From Candidatus Woesearchaeota archaeon (GTDB lineage: Archaea > Nanobdellota > Nanobdellia > Woesearchaeales > UBA9642): 42,591 bases of DNA. The notes beneath the pieces were generated by a model. That model did not search any database, was not told where the DNA came from, and worked only from the letters and a program-made list of their open reading frames with translations. The position numbers were made by a program, and so were the translations under genes. The stretch is from assembly GCA_013330595.1 (NCBI GenBank), contig DUIB01000020.1:1-42591 (forward strand), written 5' to 3'. This document shows, piece after piece, positions 24,481-32,610 of the stretch (position 1 is its first letter; each line of letters starts with the position of its first letter).

Positions 24481-25116
24481 ATGAAACTCGATGTGCCATT
24501 AATCAGGCAACCTAAAGGTTCTGTTGATTGTGGAATAGCTGGCTTAGCAATGATTATGAAGTATTATGGTTCTAATGTTTCATTTGAAAAGCTGAAAAAT
24601 GAGATATCTGTTGATAAAATAGGCACATATGCACCGTAGCTAGGGTTATATCTTATTAAAAAAGGATTTAAAGTATCGATAATAACTCATCATCCAGAAA
24701 TATTTGCTGCAAAAGATAAGAACCTATCAAAAAATGGAATCACTAAAAGAATCATTGCAAAGCTTACTAATAAGTCAAACAAGGTATTAAATTTTTTTAA
24801 GAAATTTTTAGATAATGGAGGAGAAATCAAAGTAAAGATTCCTGAAGAATCAGACATAATACAAGAAATCAGGAATAAAAGGCCATTAGGTGCTTTAATG
24901 ACAACGAATTTTATTTATGGCAAAGAACCAAAATTTAATTTCCATTTTAACATAATAACAGGTATTGATGACAAATATGTATATGTAAATGATCCACTTC
25001 CAGATTCAAGAGGTGGCAAAAAGAAATATACTAAAAAAGACTTCTTCTATGGACTATATGCCTCTGCGTATGGAGATTTGGATAATGTATCGTTGTTGTT
25101 GGTTAGAAAGCCATAA
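24481..25116 (+). pseudogene. C39-like cysteine peptidase, interrupted by one in-frame UAG
   Basis: The frame from ATG 24481 to 25116 has 211 codons and a complete papain-like C39-type layout. The catalytic Cys is in RQPKGSVDCGIAGLAMIM (C17). A GTYAP-stop-LGLYLIKKG segment follows. The catalytic His and Asp are in FNFHFNIITGIDDKYVYVND. Codon 53 (24637-24639) is TAG exactly where homologues I recall have Gln in PQLG, so CAG to TAG would explain it; nothing is inserted. All catalytic residues are kept, which argues for a very recent lesion or for readthrough. It sits three nt after psiE, in an operon-like arrangement. It may cleave or bind peptides in the cytosol. Confidence 0.75.
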
Positions 25117-25192
25117 GATTTATATATTTCTGCTCAAACCATCAAATTTATATATAGTTAGTAGATAATTTCCACTGATTTATGGTGAGGTA

Positions 25193-28100
25193 ATGTCTAG
25201 ACTTACACGTATTACAAGACTTGAAATAAAGGGTTTTAAATCATTTGCCAATAAGATTGAACTTGTATTTGGAGATCAATTCAATTGTGTTCTAGGTCCA
25301 AATGGATCGGGAAAATCTAATGTAATGGATGCATTATGCTTTGTTCTAGGAAAAGGTTCAAGCAAAGAGATGAGGGCAGAGAAAAGTTCTAATCTTATAT
25401 ATAATGGTGGAAAGCTTAAGAATCCTGCTAAAGAAGGAGAGGTAAGCATATTCTTTGATAATACATCAAAAGTGTTTCCTGAGATAAAGGATGAATCAAA
25501 AAGAAAAAAGCCGCAGGAAAAAAAATATAAAGATGAAATAAAAATCACTAGAATTATTAAGGAAAATGGTCAATCTAATTACAAGATAAATGACAAGACA
25601 AAAACAAGGCAAGAGATTCTTGATCTATTAGCATTTGCAAAGATCAATCCTGATGGCTATAATATTGTTCTTCAAGGTGAAATAGTCAATCTTATTGAGA
25701 TGTCAACACAACAGAGAAGAGAGATGCTTGAACAGATTGCAGGGCTTTCAGTTTATGAGGAAAAGAAGGAAAAAGCATTAAGAGAACTTCAGAGAGTTGA
25801 AGAAAAAATGAATGAAGTAGAGATTATTCTTGCAGAAAGAAAAACTCATCTTAATGAATTAAAAAGAGACAGGGATCAAGCACTAAAATTTAAAGACTTG
25901 AATGATAAGATAAAAAGAAACAAAGCAACAATATTAAACTCAAAAATAAATTCTCAATCAACAGAAAAAGGCAAATTAACAAAAGAAATTGATGAAGGCA
26001 ATAATAAGATAGCCAAATTAAATGAAGAATGCAATAAGCTTAAAGAACAGATAGAAAACAAAAAGCACGAGATAGATAAGATCAATAAGGAAATTGAGGA
26101 GAAAGGAGAAAAAGAACAAGTATCAATACATAAAGAGGTTGAGAGATTAAAAATTGATCTAGCATTAACTAGTCAGAGAAACAGTAATATTGATCAGGAG
26201 CTTTCAAAAATCGATGAGAGAAGATCTCAATTACAGAATAATTTTAGTGATCTTAATGAAAGGCTTGAAAGACTTGCGTTACAAAAAAAAGAGTTAGAGA
26301 ATCAGATTTCTTCTAAGGATAAAGACTTAAAGCAGGTCGAGGATAAGATCAAGGCATTTATGCAGAAGAATGATCTTGATAACATAAGAGTCATTGATAA
26401 AGAAATAGAAGAGATTGATAAGAATGCTGAATCATTGAATGAGGAAATACAGAAATTAAGAGAGCAGCAGCAAAATCTTTTAAGAGAAAAGGACAAGACA
26501 GAATTAATAATTGCTAATATTGATGAAAGCATAGATAATGTCTTAAAACTTGAAAAAGAAAACAAGGATCAAATTCAAAAATTAAAACATAAAAAAGATG
26601 AATTCAAAAAAACAACACTTGAATTAAACACTCAATTATCAGAGAATTCAAGTCTTGCAGCACAGATTGATAATGCTAGATCAAGAATATTAAGCAGAAA
26701 AGAGGATTTAGTTAAATTAAATGCGAGAGATTCATCTCTTAAAGAAAGTGTCGCTGCAGGAGTTGCAGTCCAGAAGATTCTAGAGCTGAAAAGTACAAAG
26801 CCTGGGATACATGGATTAGTAAGCAGTCTTGGAAATGTCAAATCAGAATTCAGTCTTGCATTAGAGGTTGCAGCAGGACAAAGAATCAAGAGTGTTGTTG
26901 TTGAAGATGATAAGGTTGCTGCTGAATGCATAAAGTATCTTAGGGAGAATAAATTAGGAGTTGTTACATTTCTTCCATTAAACAAGATAAGAAGTGTTGC
27001 TATAAAACCCGAATTAAAAAATCTTAAGGCTCCAGGAATCAGGGGATTGGCAATTGACTTAATAACTTATGATCCTAAATTTGAGAAAGTCTTTAGCTAT
27101 GTATTTGAAAATACAATAATTGTTGATGATATTGAGACAGCAAGAAAGATCGGTATAGGAAATTACAGAATGGCCACAATGACAGGAGATCTGGTTGAGA
27201 CTTCTGGAGCAATGCAGGGCGGTTTCAGACAGAAGACAGCTCTTGGATTCCAGGAAAAAGAATTAAGAGAGGATATTGAAAAACTGAACAAGGAGATTGA
27301 TGATAGCAATAGAGTCATTCAGAATCTTGAGCAGAAAAGAGCAGACAATGAGGAATTGATAGGAAGATTAAGAGAACTAAAAAGCAGTCTTGATGGAGAG
27401 ATTTCAGCAATGGAAAAAACATTGCATCTTGATTCAAATGATCTTGACATAAGCAAAAAACAGAAATCAGAATTAAACAAGCAATTAAAGAATCTTGAAA
27501 AAGACATTGATGATATCATGAGCAAGACTTCTGAGAAAAACAAAGAGCTTGCACAATTTAAGATGAAGAAACAGCAGTTAAGAGACAGGATCAATGAATT
27601 GAGAAATCCTGCATTATTAGCTGAATTAAATGCTTTTGAGCAGAAAAAAGAGCAGATCAAAGAAGATATCAACAATATGAGAATGGAAATTAGAAATAAT
27701 GATGCTCAAATAATCAATGTATTAAATCCTGAAAGAGAGAATATACAGAAAATCCTTAAACAGCAGGATAAAGAGAAGACATCTTTTGAGGATGAGAAAG
27801 ATGCACTGAATAAAAGGATTAGAGAACAAGAATCTTCACTTAAGGAAAAAGAGGAAGTTGAAAAGAAGTTCTTTGAACAATTCAAAGGCCTGTTCAATAA
27901 AAGAAATAAGTTTGCTGATGAAGTCTCAAAACATGAATCTGATGTTTCAAGAAAACAGGATGAATCAAGAAGCATAGAGCAGAAAGTTAATATTACTTCA
28001 TTGCAATCAGCTGAAATCAGGGCTCATTTATCAGGAATGATAGAGGAGTTCAAACAATATGAAGGAATTGAATTGTTTACTGATAAGCCAGAATCAGAAA

Positions 28101-28732
28101 TTCTTAAGGAGATAGCCCAATTCGAGAAATTACTAATAGACATTGGAGCTGTAAACATGAGAGCTCTTGAGATCTATGAAAAGATAGAAAAAGAATACAA
28201 GACATTTATTGAAAAGAAAGATAAAATAATCAAAGAGCGTGAATCAGTATTAGTTATGATCAATGAGATTGATTCAAGGAAAAAAGAATTGTTCATGAAA
28301 ACATACGAAATACTCGACCATAATTTCAAAGTGATATTCTCTGCATTATCAACAAAAGGAGAGGCAAGCCTTGAATTAGAGGATCCGAATGATCCATTTA
28401 ATGGAGGATTATTATTGAAAGTAAGAATTACAGGAACTAAATTCCTTGATATTAAATCACTTTCTGGGGGGGAAAAGACAATGGCAGCAATTGCATTCAT
28501 TTTTGCAGTCCAGGAATATGATCCTGCTCCATTCTATATTCTTGATGAGGTTGATGCTGCTCTTGACAAAAAGAATTCAGAGCAATTATCGCAATTGATA
28601 AAGAATTATGCAAACAAGGCCCAATACATTATAATTAGTCATAATGATTCTGTGATCTCAGAAGCAGACACTCTTTATGGCGTATCAATGAATGAGCATG
28701 GAATATCAAAAGTGACTAGTTTGAAGATATAA
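25193..28732 (+). CDS. smc: Chromosome segregation protein SMC
   Basis: This 1179-aa protein is standard full length. The N-terminal ATPase half has Walker A GPNGSGKSN (35-43) and a Q-loop region. A long coiled coil (about 170-500) leads to the hinge (about 520-660, GIHGLVSSLGNVKSEFSLAL). The return coiled coil (about 670-1010) leads to the C-terminal half with signature LSGGEK (about 1089) and Walker B FYILDEVDAALD (about 1113). SMC dimers compact and segregate the chromosome. GGTGAGGT (25183-25190) just before the ATG is a good ribosome-binding site, and TATATATAG lies further upstream. No scpA/scpB gene is seen nearby. Confidence 0.97.
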   Translation: MSRLTRITRLEIKGFKSFANKIELVFGDQFNCVLGPNGSGKSNVMDALCFVLGKGSSKEMRAEKSSNLIYNGGKLKNPAKEGEVSIFFDNTSKVFPEIKDESKRKKPQEKKYKDEIKITRIIKENGQSNYKINDKTKTRQEILDLLAFAKINPDGYNIVLQGEIVNLIEMSTQQRREMLEQIAGLSVYEEKKEKALRELQRVEEKMNEVEIILAERKTHLNELKRDRDQALKFKDLNDKIKRNKATILNSKINSQSTEKGKLTKEIDEGNNKIAKLNEECNKLKEQIENKKHEIDKINKEIEEKGEKEQVSIHKEVERLKIDLALTSQRNSNIDQELSKIDERRSQLQNNFSDLNERLERLALQKKELENQISSKDKDLKQVEDKIKAFMQKNDLDNIRVIDKEIEEIDKNAESLNEEIQKLREQQQNLLREKDKTELIIANIDESIDNVLKLEKENKDQIQKLKHKKDEFKKTTLELNTQLSENSSLAAQIDNARSRILSRKEDLVKLNARDSSLKESVAAGVAVQKILELKSTKPGIHGLVSSLGNVKSEFSLALEVAAGQRIKSVVVEDDKVAAECIKYLRENKLGVVTFLPLNKIRSVAIKPELKNLKAPGIRGLAIDLITYDPKFEKVFSYVFENTIIVDDIETARKIGIGNYRMATMTGDLVETSGAMQGGFRQKTALGFQEKELREDIEKLNKEIDDSNRVIQNLEQKRADNEELIGRLRELKSSLDGEISAMEKTLHLDSNDLDISKKQKSELNKQLKNLEKDIDDIMSKTSEKNKELAQFKMKKQQLRDRINELRNPALLAELNAFEQKKEQIKEDINNMRMEIRNNDAQIINVLNPERENIQKILKQQDKEKTSFEDEKDALNKRIREQESSLKEKEEVEKKFFEQFKGLFNKRNKFADEVSKHESDVSRKQDESRSIEQKVNITSLQSAEIRAHLSGMIEEFKQYEGIELFTDKPESEILKEIAQFEKLLIDIGAVNMRALEIYEKIEKEYKTFIEKKDKIIKERESVLVMINEIDSRKKELFMKTYEILDHNFKVIFSALSTKGEASLELEDPNDPFNGGLLLKVRITGTKFLDIKSLSGGEKTMAAIAFIFAVQEYDPAPFYILDEVDAALDKKNSEQLSQLIKNYANKAQYIIISHNDSVISEADTLYGVSMNEHGISKVTSLKI

Positions 28733-28744
28733 TTTTATATATTT

Positions 28745-29905
28745 CTATTTTTTCTCTGTCAATGATTCCAATGCGTCATTTATGCCTTTTGCTGTCTTGT
28801 CCCAGGAGAATCTTTCAATAACAGTTGCTCTAGCATTTTCTCCAAGTTTTTGTCTTAATACAGAATCGTTGATAAACCTCTCTATCTGCCTGACTAGATG
28901 ATATGGATTCTGTTTTTCAAAGAACAATCCATTAAAACCATTTTTAATGTATGATCTTATGAAACCTACTTCTGTACTTATACAAGCTAACTTGCAGGAC
29001 ATTGCCTCAAGCATGCTCAAACAAGTTGTCTCTGTCAATGATGTCAAGCAATATATATCCATTATTTGAAGATATGGTATAGGATTATTTTTTGATCCGA
29101 TCATAATAACATCTTTCCTATCATAAAACTGTTTCTTTACTGATTCAACACCATCCCCAACAATCATTAATTTAATATTCGTATAATGATTTTGCAGTCT
29201 AGTAAATGCTCTTAATAATGTGACTAGATCTTTTTCTCTGCCTATTCTTCCATGATAACCAATGACTATGTCAGAAGGTTCGATATTCAGTTTATCTCTT
29301 AATTCTTTTCTTGTTGCATCATTATCCAATGGCTTGAATTTTTCTGTATCAACACCAAGGTTAACAATAACTGATCTTGTCCTGATATTATTCCACATGA
29401 ATATCTCAGCAACATTATTTGATGGCATTATTATCAGATCACACCTATTATATAGATTCTTTGCAACTCTTTTTGCAAGTATTCTAGAATATTTTTTTAA
29501 TAATATATTATGCATAGCTTTTGGGACAAGTTCCCATTCAATGCTGTGAATGAAGCTCACTAATGGCTTTTTGTATTTCTTTGCTGCATTGATTGCAATT
29601 GATCCTACAGATCCTATACTTTGACAGAAGACAATATCTGATTGCTTGACAAATTTTCTGATAACATATGGCTTGAATTTTGCTGCAGGAAAATCTCCTA
29701 CTTTAATAATATTTGATAAAGGTATCGTAATTATTCTTATGTTTGGATCTTCATATACTCCATAATCAGGGGCAATTACTGTGATCTCGTAATTCTCTTC
29801 TAGTCTCGGAATTATTTCTGATAAGAATCTACTTATTCCATCCCATCTAGGAAGGAAATTATCTGTTGCTATCAACAGTCTTTTTTTATCTTTTGCTTCT
29901 GTCAT
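28745..29905 (-). CDS. GT4-type glycosyltransferase
   Basis: This 386-aa GT-B fold enzyme has an N-terminal acceptor domain starting LLIATDNFLPRWDGISRFL. The C-terminal nucleotide-sugar-binding domain has IGYHGRIGREKDLVTLLRAF, the conserved Glu region SLTETTCLSMLEAMSC and LFFEKQNP. It transfers a sugar to a lipid, protein or glycan acceptor at the membrane face; the specific sugar is unknown. Its start overlaps the stop of the PIG-L deacetylase gene by 4 nt (ATGA). Deacetylase and transferase pairs are typical for inositol- or GlcNAc-type lipid glycan synthesis. Confidence 0.93.
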   Translation of the reverse strand: MTEAKDKKRLLIATDNFLPRWDGISRFLSEIIPRLEENYEITVIAPDYGVYEDPNIRIITIPLSNIIKVGDFPAAKFKPYVIRKFVKQSDIVFCQSIGSVGSIAINAAKKYKKPLVSFIHSIEWELVPKAMHNILLKKYSRILAKRVAKNLYNRCDLIIMPSNNVAEIFMWNNIRTRSVIVNLGVDTEKFKPLDNDATRKELRDKLNIEPSDIVIGYHGRIGREKDLVTLLRAFTRLQNHYTNIKLMIVGDGVESVKKQFYDRKDVIMIGSKNNPIPYLQIMDIYCLTSLTETTCLSMLEAMSCKLACISTEVGFIRSYIKNGFNGLFFEKQNPYHLVRQIERFINDSVLRQKLGENARATVIERFSWDKTAKGINDALESLTEKK

Positions 29906-30564
29906 CTTATCTTATAAAAAACCTCTGCAAATTTCATTTTATTTAATATTCCTGATAGCCATGCCTTTAGGTAAACACTCCATAAGAGTGTTGTTAATGC
30001 AACCTGTTGGCTCTCAAACATCTTCAACGCCTTGATTTTAATCTTGAATGTTGATGATATATCAATAACAATTTTTGGATGATGTTGTTTCTTTATATTA
30101 AATAAATTCCATATATCAAACATATACACCTCTGACTTGTATTTCATTTTATCAAGAGTATCTAGAAGAAGTTTGTTTAATACTCTATGATCAGGAAGAG
30201 GATCATCATGAGAATGAGTAAATATTCTTGTAGGTTTGTGTTCTAGTATTAATTTCTTAAGCTTGGCATACATTTTTTTACTTTTGAATTGCTCTGCAAA
30301 CTTATTCTCATCAAGTCCCAAAAATATGACTCCGCTGCCACCAATATATTTATCAACATCCTTTGCTTCTTTAACTCTTGCGGAGGCAATGATCTCTTTT
30401 TTTATTAATGGAGAGGAAAAATGTCCGTAAGAGAATATTATTGTGAAGATCTCTTTGCCTTCTTTTGCATATTTGGCTATTGTTCCGCCTGGACCAAATA
30501 TCTGATCGTCAGAATGCGCACAAATAATCATTATGTTGTTCGGGTCTGGCTTAATCATTATCAC
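29902..30564 (-). CDS. PIG-L/LmbE-family deacetylase
   Basis: This 220-aa protein has the metal-binding N-terminal motif AHSDDQIFGPGGT (AHxDD) and the second motif THSHDDPLPDHR (with HxxDH-type ligands), both diagnostic of PIG-L deacetylases. These zinc enzymes remove N-acetyl groups from GlcNAc-containing lipids or metabolites. The gene is the first of a two-gene operon with the GT4 glycosyltransferase, so a role in a glycolipid or glycan pathway is likely. Length and motifs are normal. The exact substrate is unknown. Confidence 0.93.
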   Translation of the reverse strand: MIMIKPDPNNIMIICAHSDDQIFGPGGTIAKYAKEGKEIFTIIFSYGHFSSPLIKKEIIASARVKEAKDVDKYIGGSGVIFLGLDENKFAEQFKSKKMYAKLKKLILEHKPTRIFTHSHDDPLPDHRVLNKLLLDTLDKMKYKSEVYMFDIWNLFNIKKQHHPKIVIDISSTFKIKIKALKMFESQQVALTTLLWSVYLKAWLSGILNKMKFAEVFYKIR

Positions 30565-30633
30565 AGAATTGTATCAGAGGTTTTTAAATTTAACCAAATG
30601 ACCATGCCATCAAGCAAACCTCATGTTGCAATA

Positions 30634-31116
30634 TTAATTTATTACAAGTGTGCCTGTCATTTCACGATGCCCAGAGCCGCAATAAGTGTTGCAATAAAAG
30701 TCATAGGTTCCTGATTTGTCTGCAGTAAATTCCAATACTTTCTCTTGCCCAGGGCTGATTGGCGCAGTATCGACATTTAATCCAGGTATTGCCAGGCCAT
30801 GCGTCCCGCTTGTTACAGAGAATATTATCTTGACATTATCTCCTTTATTGATTTGAGGTCCTGTAACATCAAACCCGAAATTATATCCTACAATATTTAT
30901 AGTCTTAATGTTGTTTGTTTGAGTATTTGTTGTGGTGTTTGGCTGCGTTGTTTGCGTGTTTGTATTACCTACAGTATTTCCGTTATTTGAAGAGATATAA
31001 TCTTGTCCTCCTTGATTATTTGTTGATACTGTATTTCCAGTAGGCTTTACCTGTTGTGTACATCCAACTAATAATCCTAAAACCAAAATCATTGCAATTA
31101 TTCCATAAATCTTCAT
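30634..31116 (-). CDS. CuA-motif cupredoxin lipoprotein
   Basis: This 160-aa protein starts MKIYGIIAMILVLGLLVGCT, a signal with a lipobox ending LVGC, so it is likely a lipoprotein. A Thr/Asn/Gln-rich linker (about 25-72) follows, then a cupredoxin domain. The end carries YCNTYCGSGHREM, the CxxxCxxxHxxM CuA-type ligand set of cytochrome oxidase subunit II and N2O reductase, with a His earlier (SGTHGLAIPG). I start at ATG 31116 because GAGGTG lies seven nt upstream; an earlier in-frame GTG at 31125 is less likely. No oxidase genes are nearby. It may carry electrons or copper at the outer membrane face. Confidence 0.85.
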   Translation of the reverse strand: MKIYGIIAMILVLGLLVGCTQQVKPTGNTVSTNNQGGQDYISSNNGNTVGNTNTQTTQPNTTTNTQTNNIKTINIVGYNFGFDVTGPQINKGDNVKIIFSVTSGTHGLAIPGLNVDTAPISPGQEKVLEFTADKSGTYDFYCNTYCGSGHREMTGTLVIN

Positions 31117-31127
31117 AATAAACACCT

Positions 31128-31150
31128 CATAGTATAAAAAGGATACTATG
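31128..31150. promoter_or_regulatory. Inverted repeat CATAGTAT-N7-ATACTATG before the cupredoxin gene
   Basis: Perfect eight-base arms lie next to the ribosome-binding site of the cupredoxin gene. On the minus strand the repeat includes a TTTTTATAC TATA-like stretch. It could be an operator or a 5'-UTR hairpin. Confidence 0.45.
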
Positions 31151-31168
31151 ATGTCTTTTTAAAGTTTC

Positions 31169-31220
31169 TCAAAAATCAAAGATTTTTGATGACACAGAAA
31201 TCTAAAGATTTCTTTTGTGT
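31169..31220. repeat. Twin-hairpin element, copy A
   Basis: Hairpin 1 is TCAAAAATC-aaa-GATTTTTGA. After six bases comes hairpin 2, AGAAATC-taaa-GATTTCT, extended by ACAC/GTGT. The layout matches copies at 34558-34614 and 36966-37010 with different but still complementary arm sequences. Confidence 0.6.
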
Positions 31221-31271
31221 TAAAGATAAAGAATGCGTCAGCCGAGATTCACTGGACATTCACGCGCAGGG

Positions 31272-31351
31272 TATTTAAACAGATAAACATTTCTCTGCTG
31301 AACCTTTCGAAATATCTTCATTCTGAGTGAGAAGATATTTCTCAGAGGTTC
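31272..31351 (+). promoter_or_regulatory. TATA box and long hairpin in the leader of the LAGLIDADG gene
   Basis: TATTTAAA (31272-31279) precedes a strong hairpin: GAACCT pairs with AGGTTC, a small internal loop follows, then 11 perfect pairs GAAATATCTTC/GAAGATATTTC (31309-31341) close an 11-base loop. The hairpin ends three nt before the ATG, so it may restrain translation. It does not have BHB geometry. Confidence 0.55.
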
Positions 31352-31354
31352 ATC

Positions 31355-32110
31355 ATGAAACCATATTTGAAAATAAATTATTTATGCAGGGATATTGTCC
31401 GACTTCACGCACATTTATGTGGAGATGGTTGTTTGTATGAAAAACTGGAAAAACCGAGCAGATCTAATATCCTCAGAGGCAGAGTAGGAAGATTCAAGAG
31501 ATATGTCGTAGATTATTCTAATGTAGATAAGAATTTACTTGATGAATTTCAGAGGATTATATACGAAATTGCTCCCTTATCATATATCTCAAGAGGAAAT
31601 AATTTTGTTAGAGTCAGAAATAAGACACTTTTTTATTATATGAAAAGTTTAGGATGCGGGAAAACCGAAGATTGGCATATATTTGAATATATATTAAAGA
31701 ATCATCAATATAGATTAATATGGCTGGCTGCTTTTATTGATGATGAAGGATGTATTAAAAATAACTCTATAGAGATATATACGACTAATGAAAAAGGAAA
31801 AAATCAAATAATAAGATTATTAAAATCAGAAAATATTAATTGTAAGATTTACATAAGAAGACCTTCAGATAAACATCCGAGATTTTTGTACACGATAAGT
31901 CTATCCGGATTAAATCTATGTCGGCTTAGGAGTTTGAATTTGGTTCACTCAAAAAAGAAAAATAAATTTAAGGAACTTATAAGAGATAAATGCGCTCGCC
32001 GGGATTTGAATTCCCGAATCGTTCAATCAAGAAACGATTTCCCGGGCACCCGGCTAGCCTCTTTTTCTGCAGATGCAGAAACAATGGAAGGCCGGAGTCA
32101 TAACCGCTAG
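31355..32110 (+). CDS. LAGLIDADG homing endonuclease, 3' end reading into antisense of tRNA-Gly
   Basis: This 251-aa frame has two LAGLIDADG motifs: IVRLHAHLCGDGCL (about 14-27) and IWLAAFIDDEGCI (about 123-135), each with the catalytic acidic residue. It is a single-chain two-repeat enzyme of the family found in archaeal introns and inteins. It is free-standing, not inside an intron or intein that I can see. The last 40 or so codons (from about 31990) are the antisense of tRNA-Gly and its introns. The natural C-terminus may therefore have been lost and replaced by tRNA-complementary sequence. Such enzymes cut long DNA sites and spread their host elements. Confidence 0.85.
   Translation: MKPYLKINYLCRDIVRLHAHLCGDGCLYEKLEKPSRSNILRGRVGRFKRYVVDYSNVDKNLLDEFQRIIYEIAPLSYISRGNNFVRVRNKTLFYYMKSLGCGKTEDWHIFEYILKNHQYRLIWLAAFIDDEGCIKNNSIEIYTTNEKGKNQIIRLLKSENINCKIYIRRPSDKHPRFLYTISLSGLNLCRLRSLNLVHSKKKNKFKELIRDKCARRDLNSRIVQSRNDFPGTRLASFSADAETMEGRSHNR
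32011..32040 (-). other. BHB intron 2 of tRNA-Gly (30 nt, 53/54)
   Basis: The central helix CCCG/CGGG is perfect, with bulges GG|A and AA|T. The inner stem AATCGTT/AACGATT is seven perfect pairs. Removal recreates CCGGG-TTCAAAT-CCCGG. Confidence 0.9.
32056..32084 (-). other. BHB intron 1 of tRNA-Gly (29 nt, 37/38)
   Basis: The central helix CTTC/GAGG includes one U-G pair, with bulges CA|T and CT|A. The inner stem is TTTCTG/CAGAAA. It lies at the canonical position. Confidence 0.87.
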
Positions 32111-32184
32111 ACCACAAGCGCATTGATGAAAGAAAAAATTATGGATTTATAAAATTAGTGGAAATATGATTAGCATGATATCAA

Positions 32185-32577
32185 TCAAAGATATATTGTT
32201 TTGCGGCAATTCTTATTTCCACAAGTGCATTTCATTTCAAAACCTGAATGCTTGTCTTCAGAATAATTGCCTGTTATCTCTTCGCCTTTTTTTATATTTC
32301 TCTTCGCCACATCACAGAAGTTCTTAATGTATGTATTTGCCTTGCAGGAATGATTGACATATTTGGCAGGTCTCTGGTTAAGGATATATTTCTTTTTATA
32401 ATATGCTATATATTTCTTATCTTTATTGGAGAGTTTATCAACATCTTTTTTATTTAATTGATGGGATATGTCCCATTTTATTACTATTTCACCTTTCTTA
32501 AAGTCTCTTGCTGCAAAGACGCCATATCCATTAATCTTCGATTTTTTTACAACAACATCTTGCATGAGCTTGTTCAT
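32185..32577 (-). CDS. SET-domain protein (putative lysine methyltransferase)
   Basis: This 130-aa single-domain protein has the SET hallmarks in order: the N-terminal strand KSKINGYGVFAARDFKKGE (GxGVxA), the core YVNHSCKANTY (NHS), the region KKGEEITGNYSED, and a Cys-rich post-SET end CTCGNKNCRK that likely binds zinc. Such compact SET proteins in archaea and viruses methylate lysines of chromatin or other proteins; the target is unknown. It sits between tRNA-Gly and a KilA-N protein in an accessory-looking region. The predicted methyl donor is S-adenosylmethionine, from the family. Confidence 0.9.
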   Translation of the reverse strand: MNKLMQDVVVKKSKINGYGVFAARDFKKGEIVIKWDISHQLNKKDVDKLSNKDKKYIAYYKKKYILNQRPAKYVNHSCKANTYIKNFCDVAKRNIKKGEEITGNYSEDKHSGFEMKCTCGNKNCRKTIYL

Positions 32578-32610
32578 TAGTTTTGATTTATCAATTTTAC
32601 CAAATAAGAA

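Larger units (their letters stand above)
31991..32121 (-). tRNA. tRNA-Gly(UCC), two BHB introns
   Basis: On the minus strand the exons are 32121-32085, 32055-32041 and 32010-31991. Joined they give a 72-nt tRNA: acceptor GCGCTTG/CGAGCGC with A73, D arm GTC-TAGCGGTTAT-GAC, anticodon stem CCGGC/GCCGG, loop CTTCCAA (anticodon TCC) and T arm CCGGG-TTCAAAT-CCCGG. Intron 1 (29 nt) is at 37/38, intron 2 (30 nt) at 53/54, the same place as intron 3 of initiator tRNA. TTTATAAA (about 32146-32154) lies 28 nt upstream as promoter. It is convergent with, and overlapped by, the LAGLIDADG frame. Confidence 0.93.

Noticed and set aside
24610-24670. BHB intron or pyrrolysine at the UAG of the C39-like peptidase
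   Set aside because: No insert by motif spacing. No pyl genes or insertion element seen in the window, and Gln rather than Lys is expected at this position. TAG also ends normal genes nearby.
31296-31351. Hairpin before the LAGLIDADG gene as a BHB splice site
   Set aside because: The internal loop is on both strands at one level (3 x 4 nt), not the staggered 3-4-3 BHB geometry.
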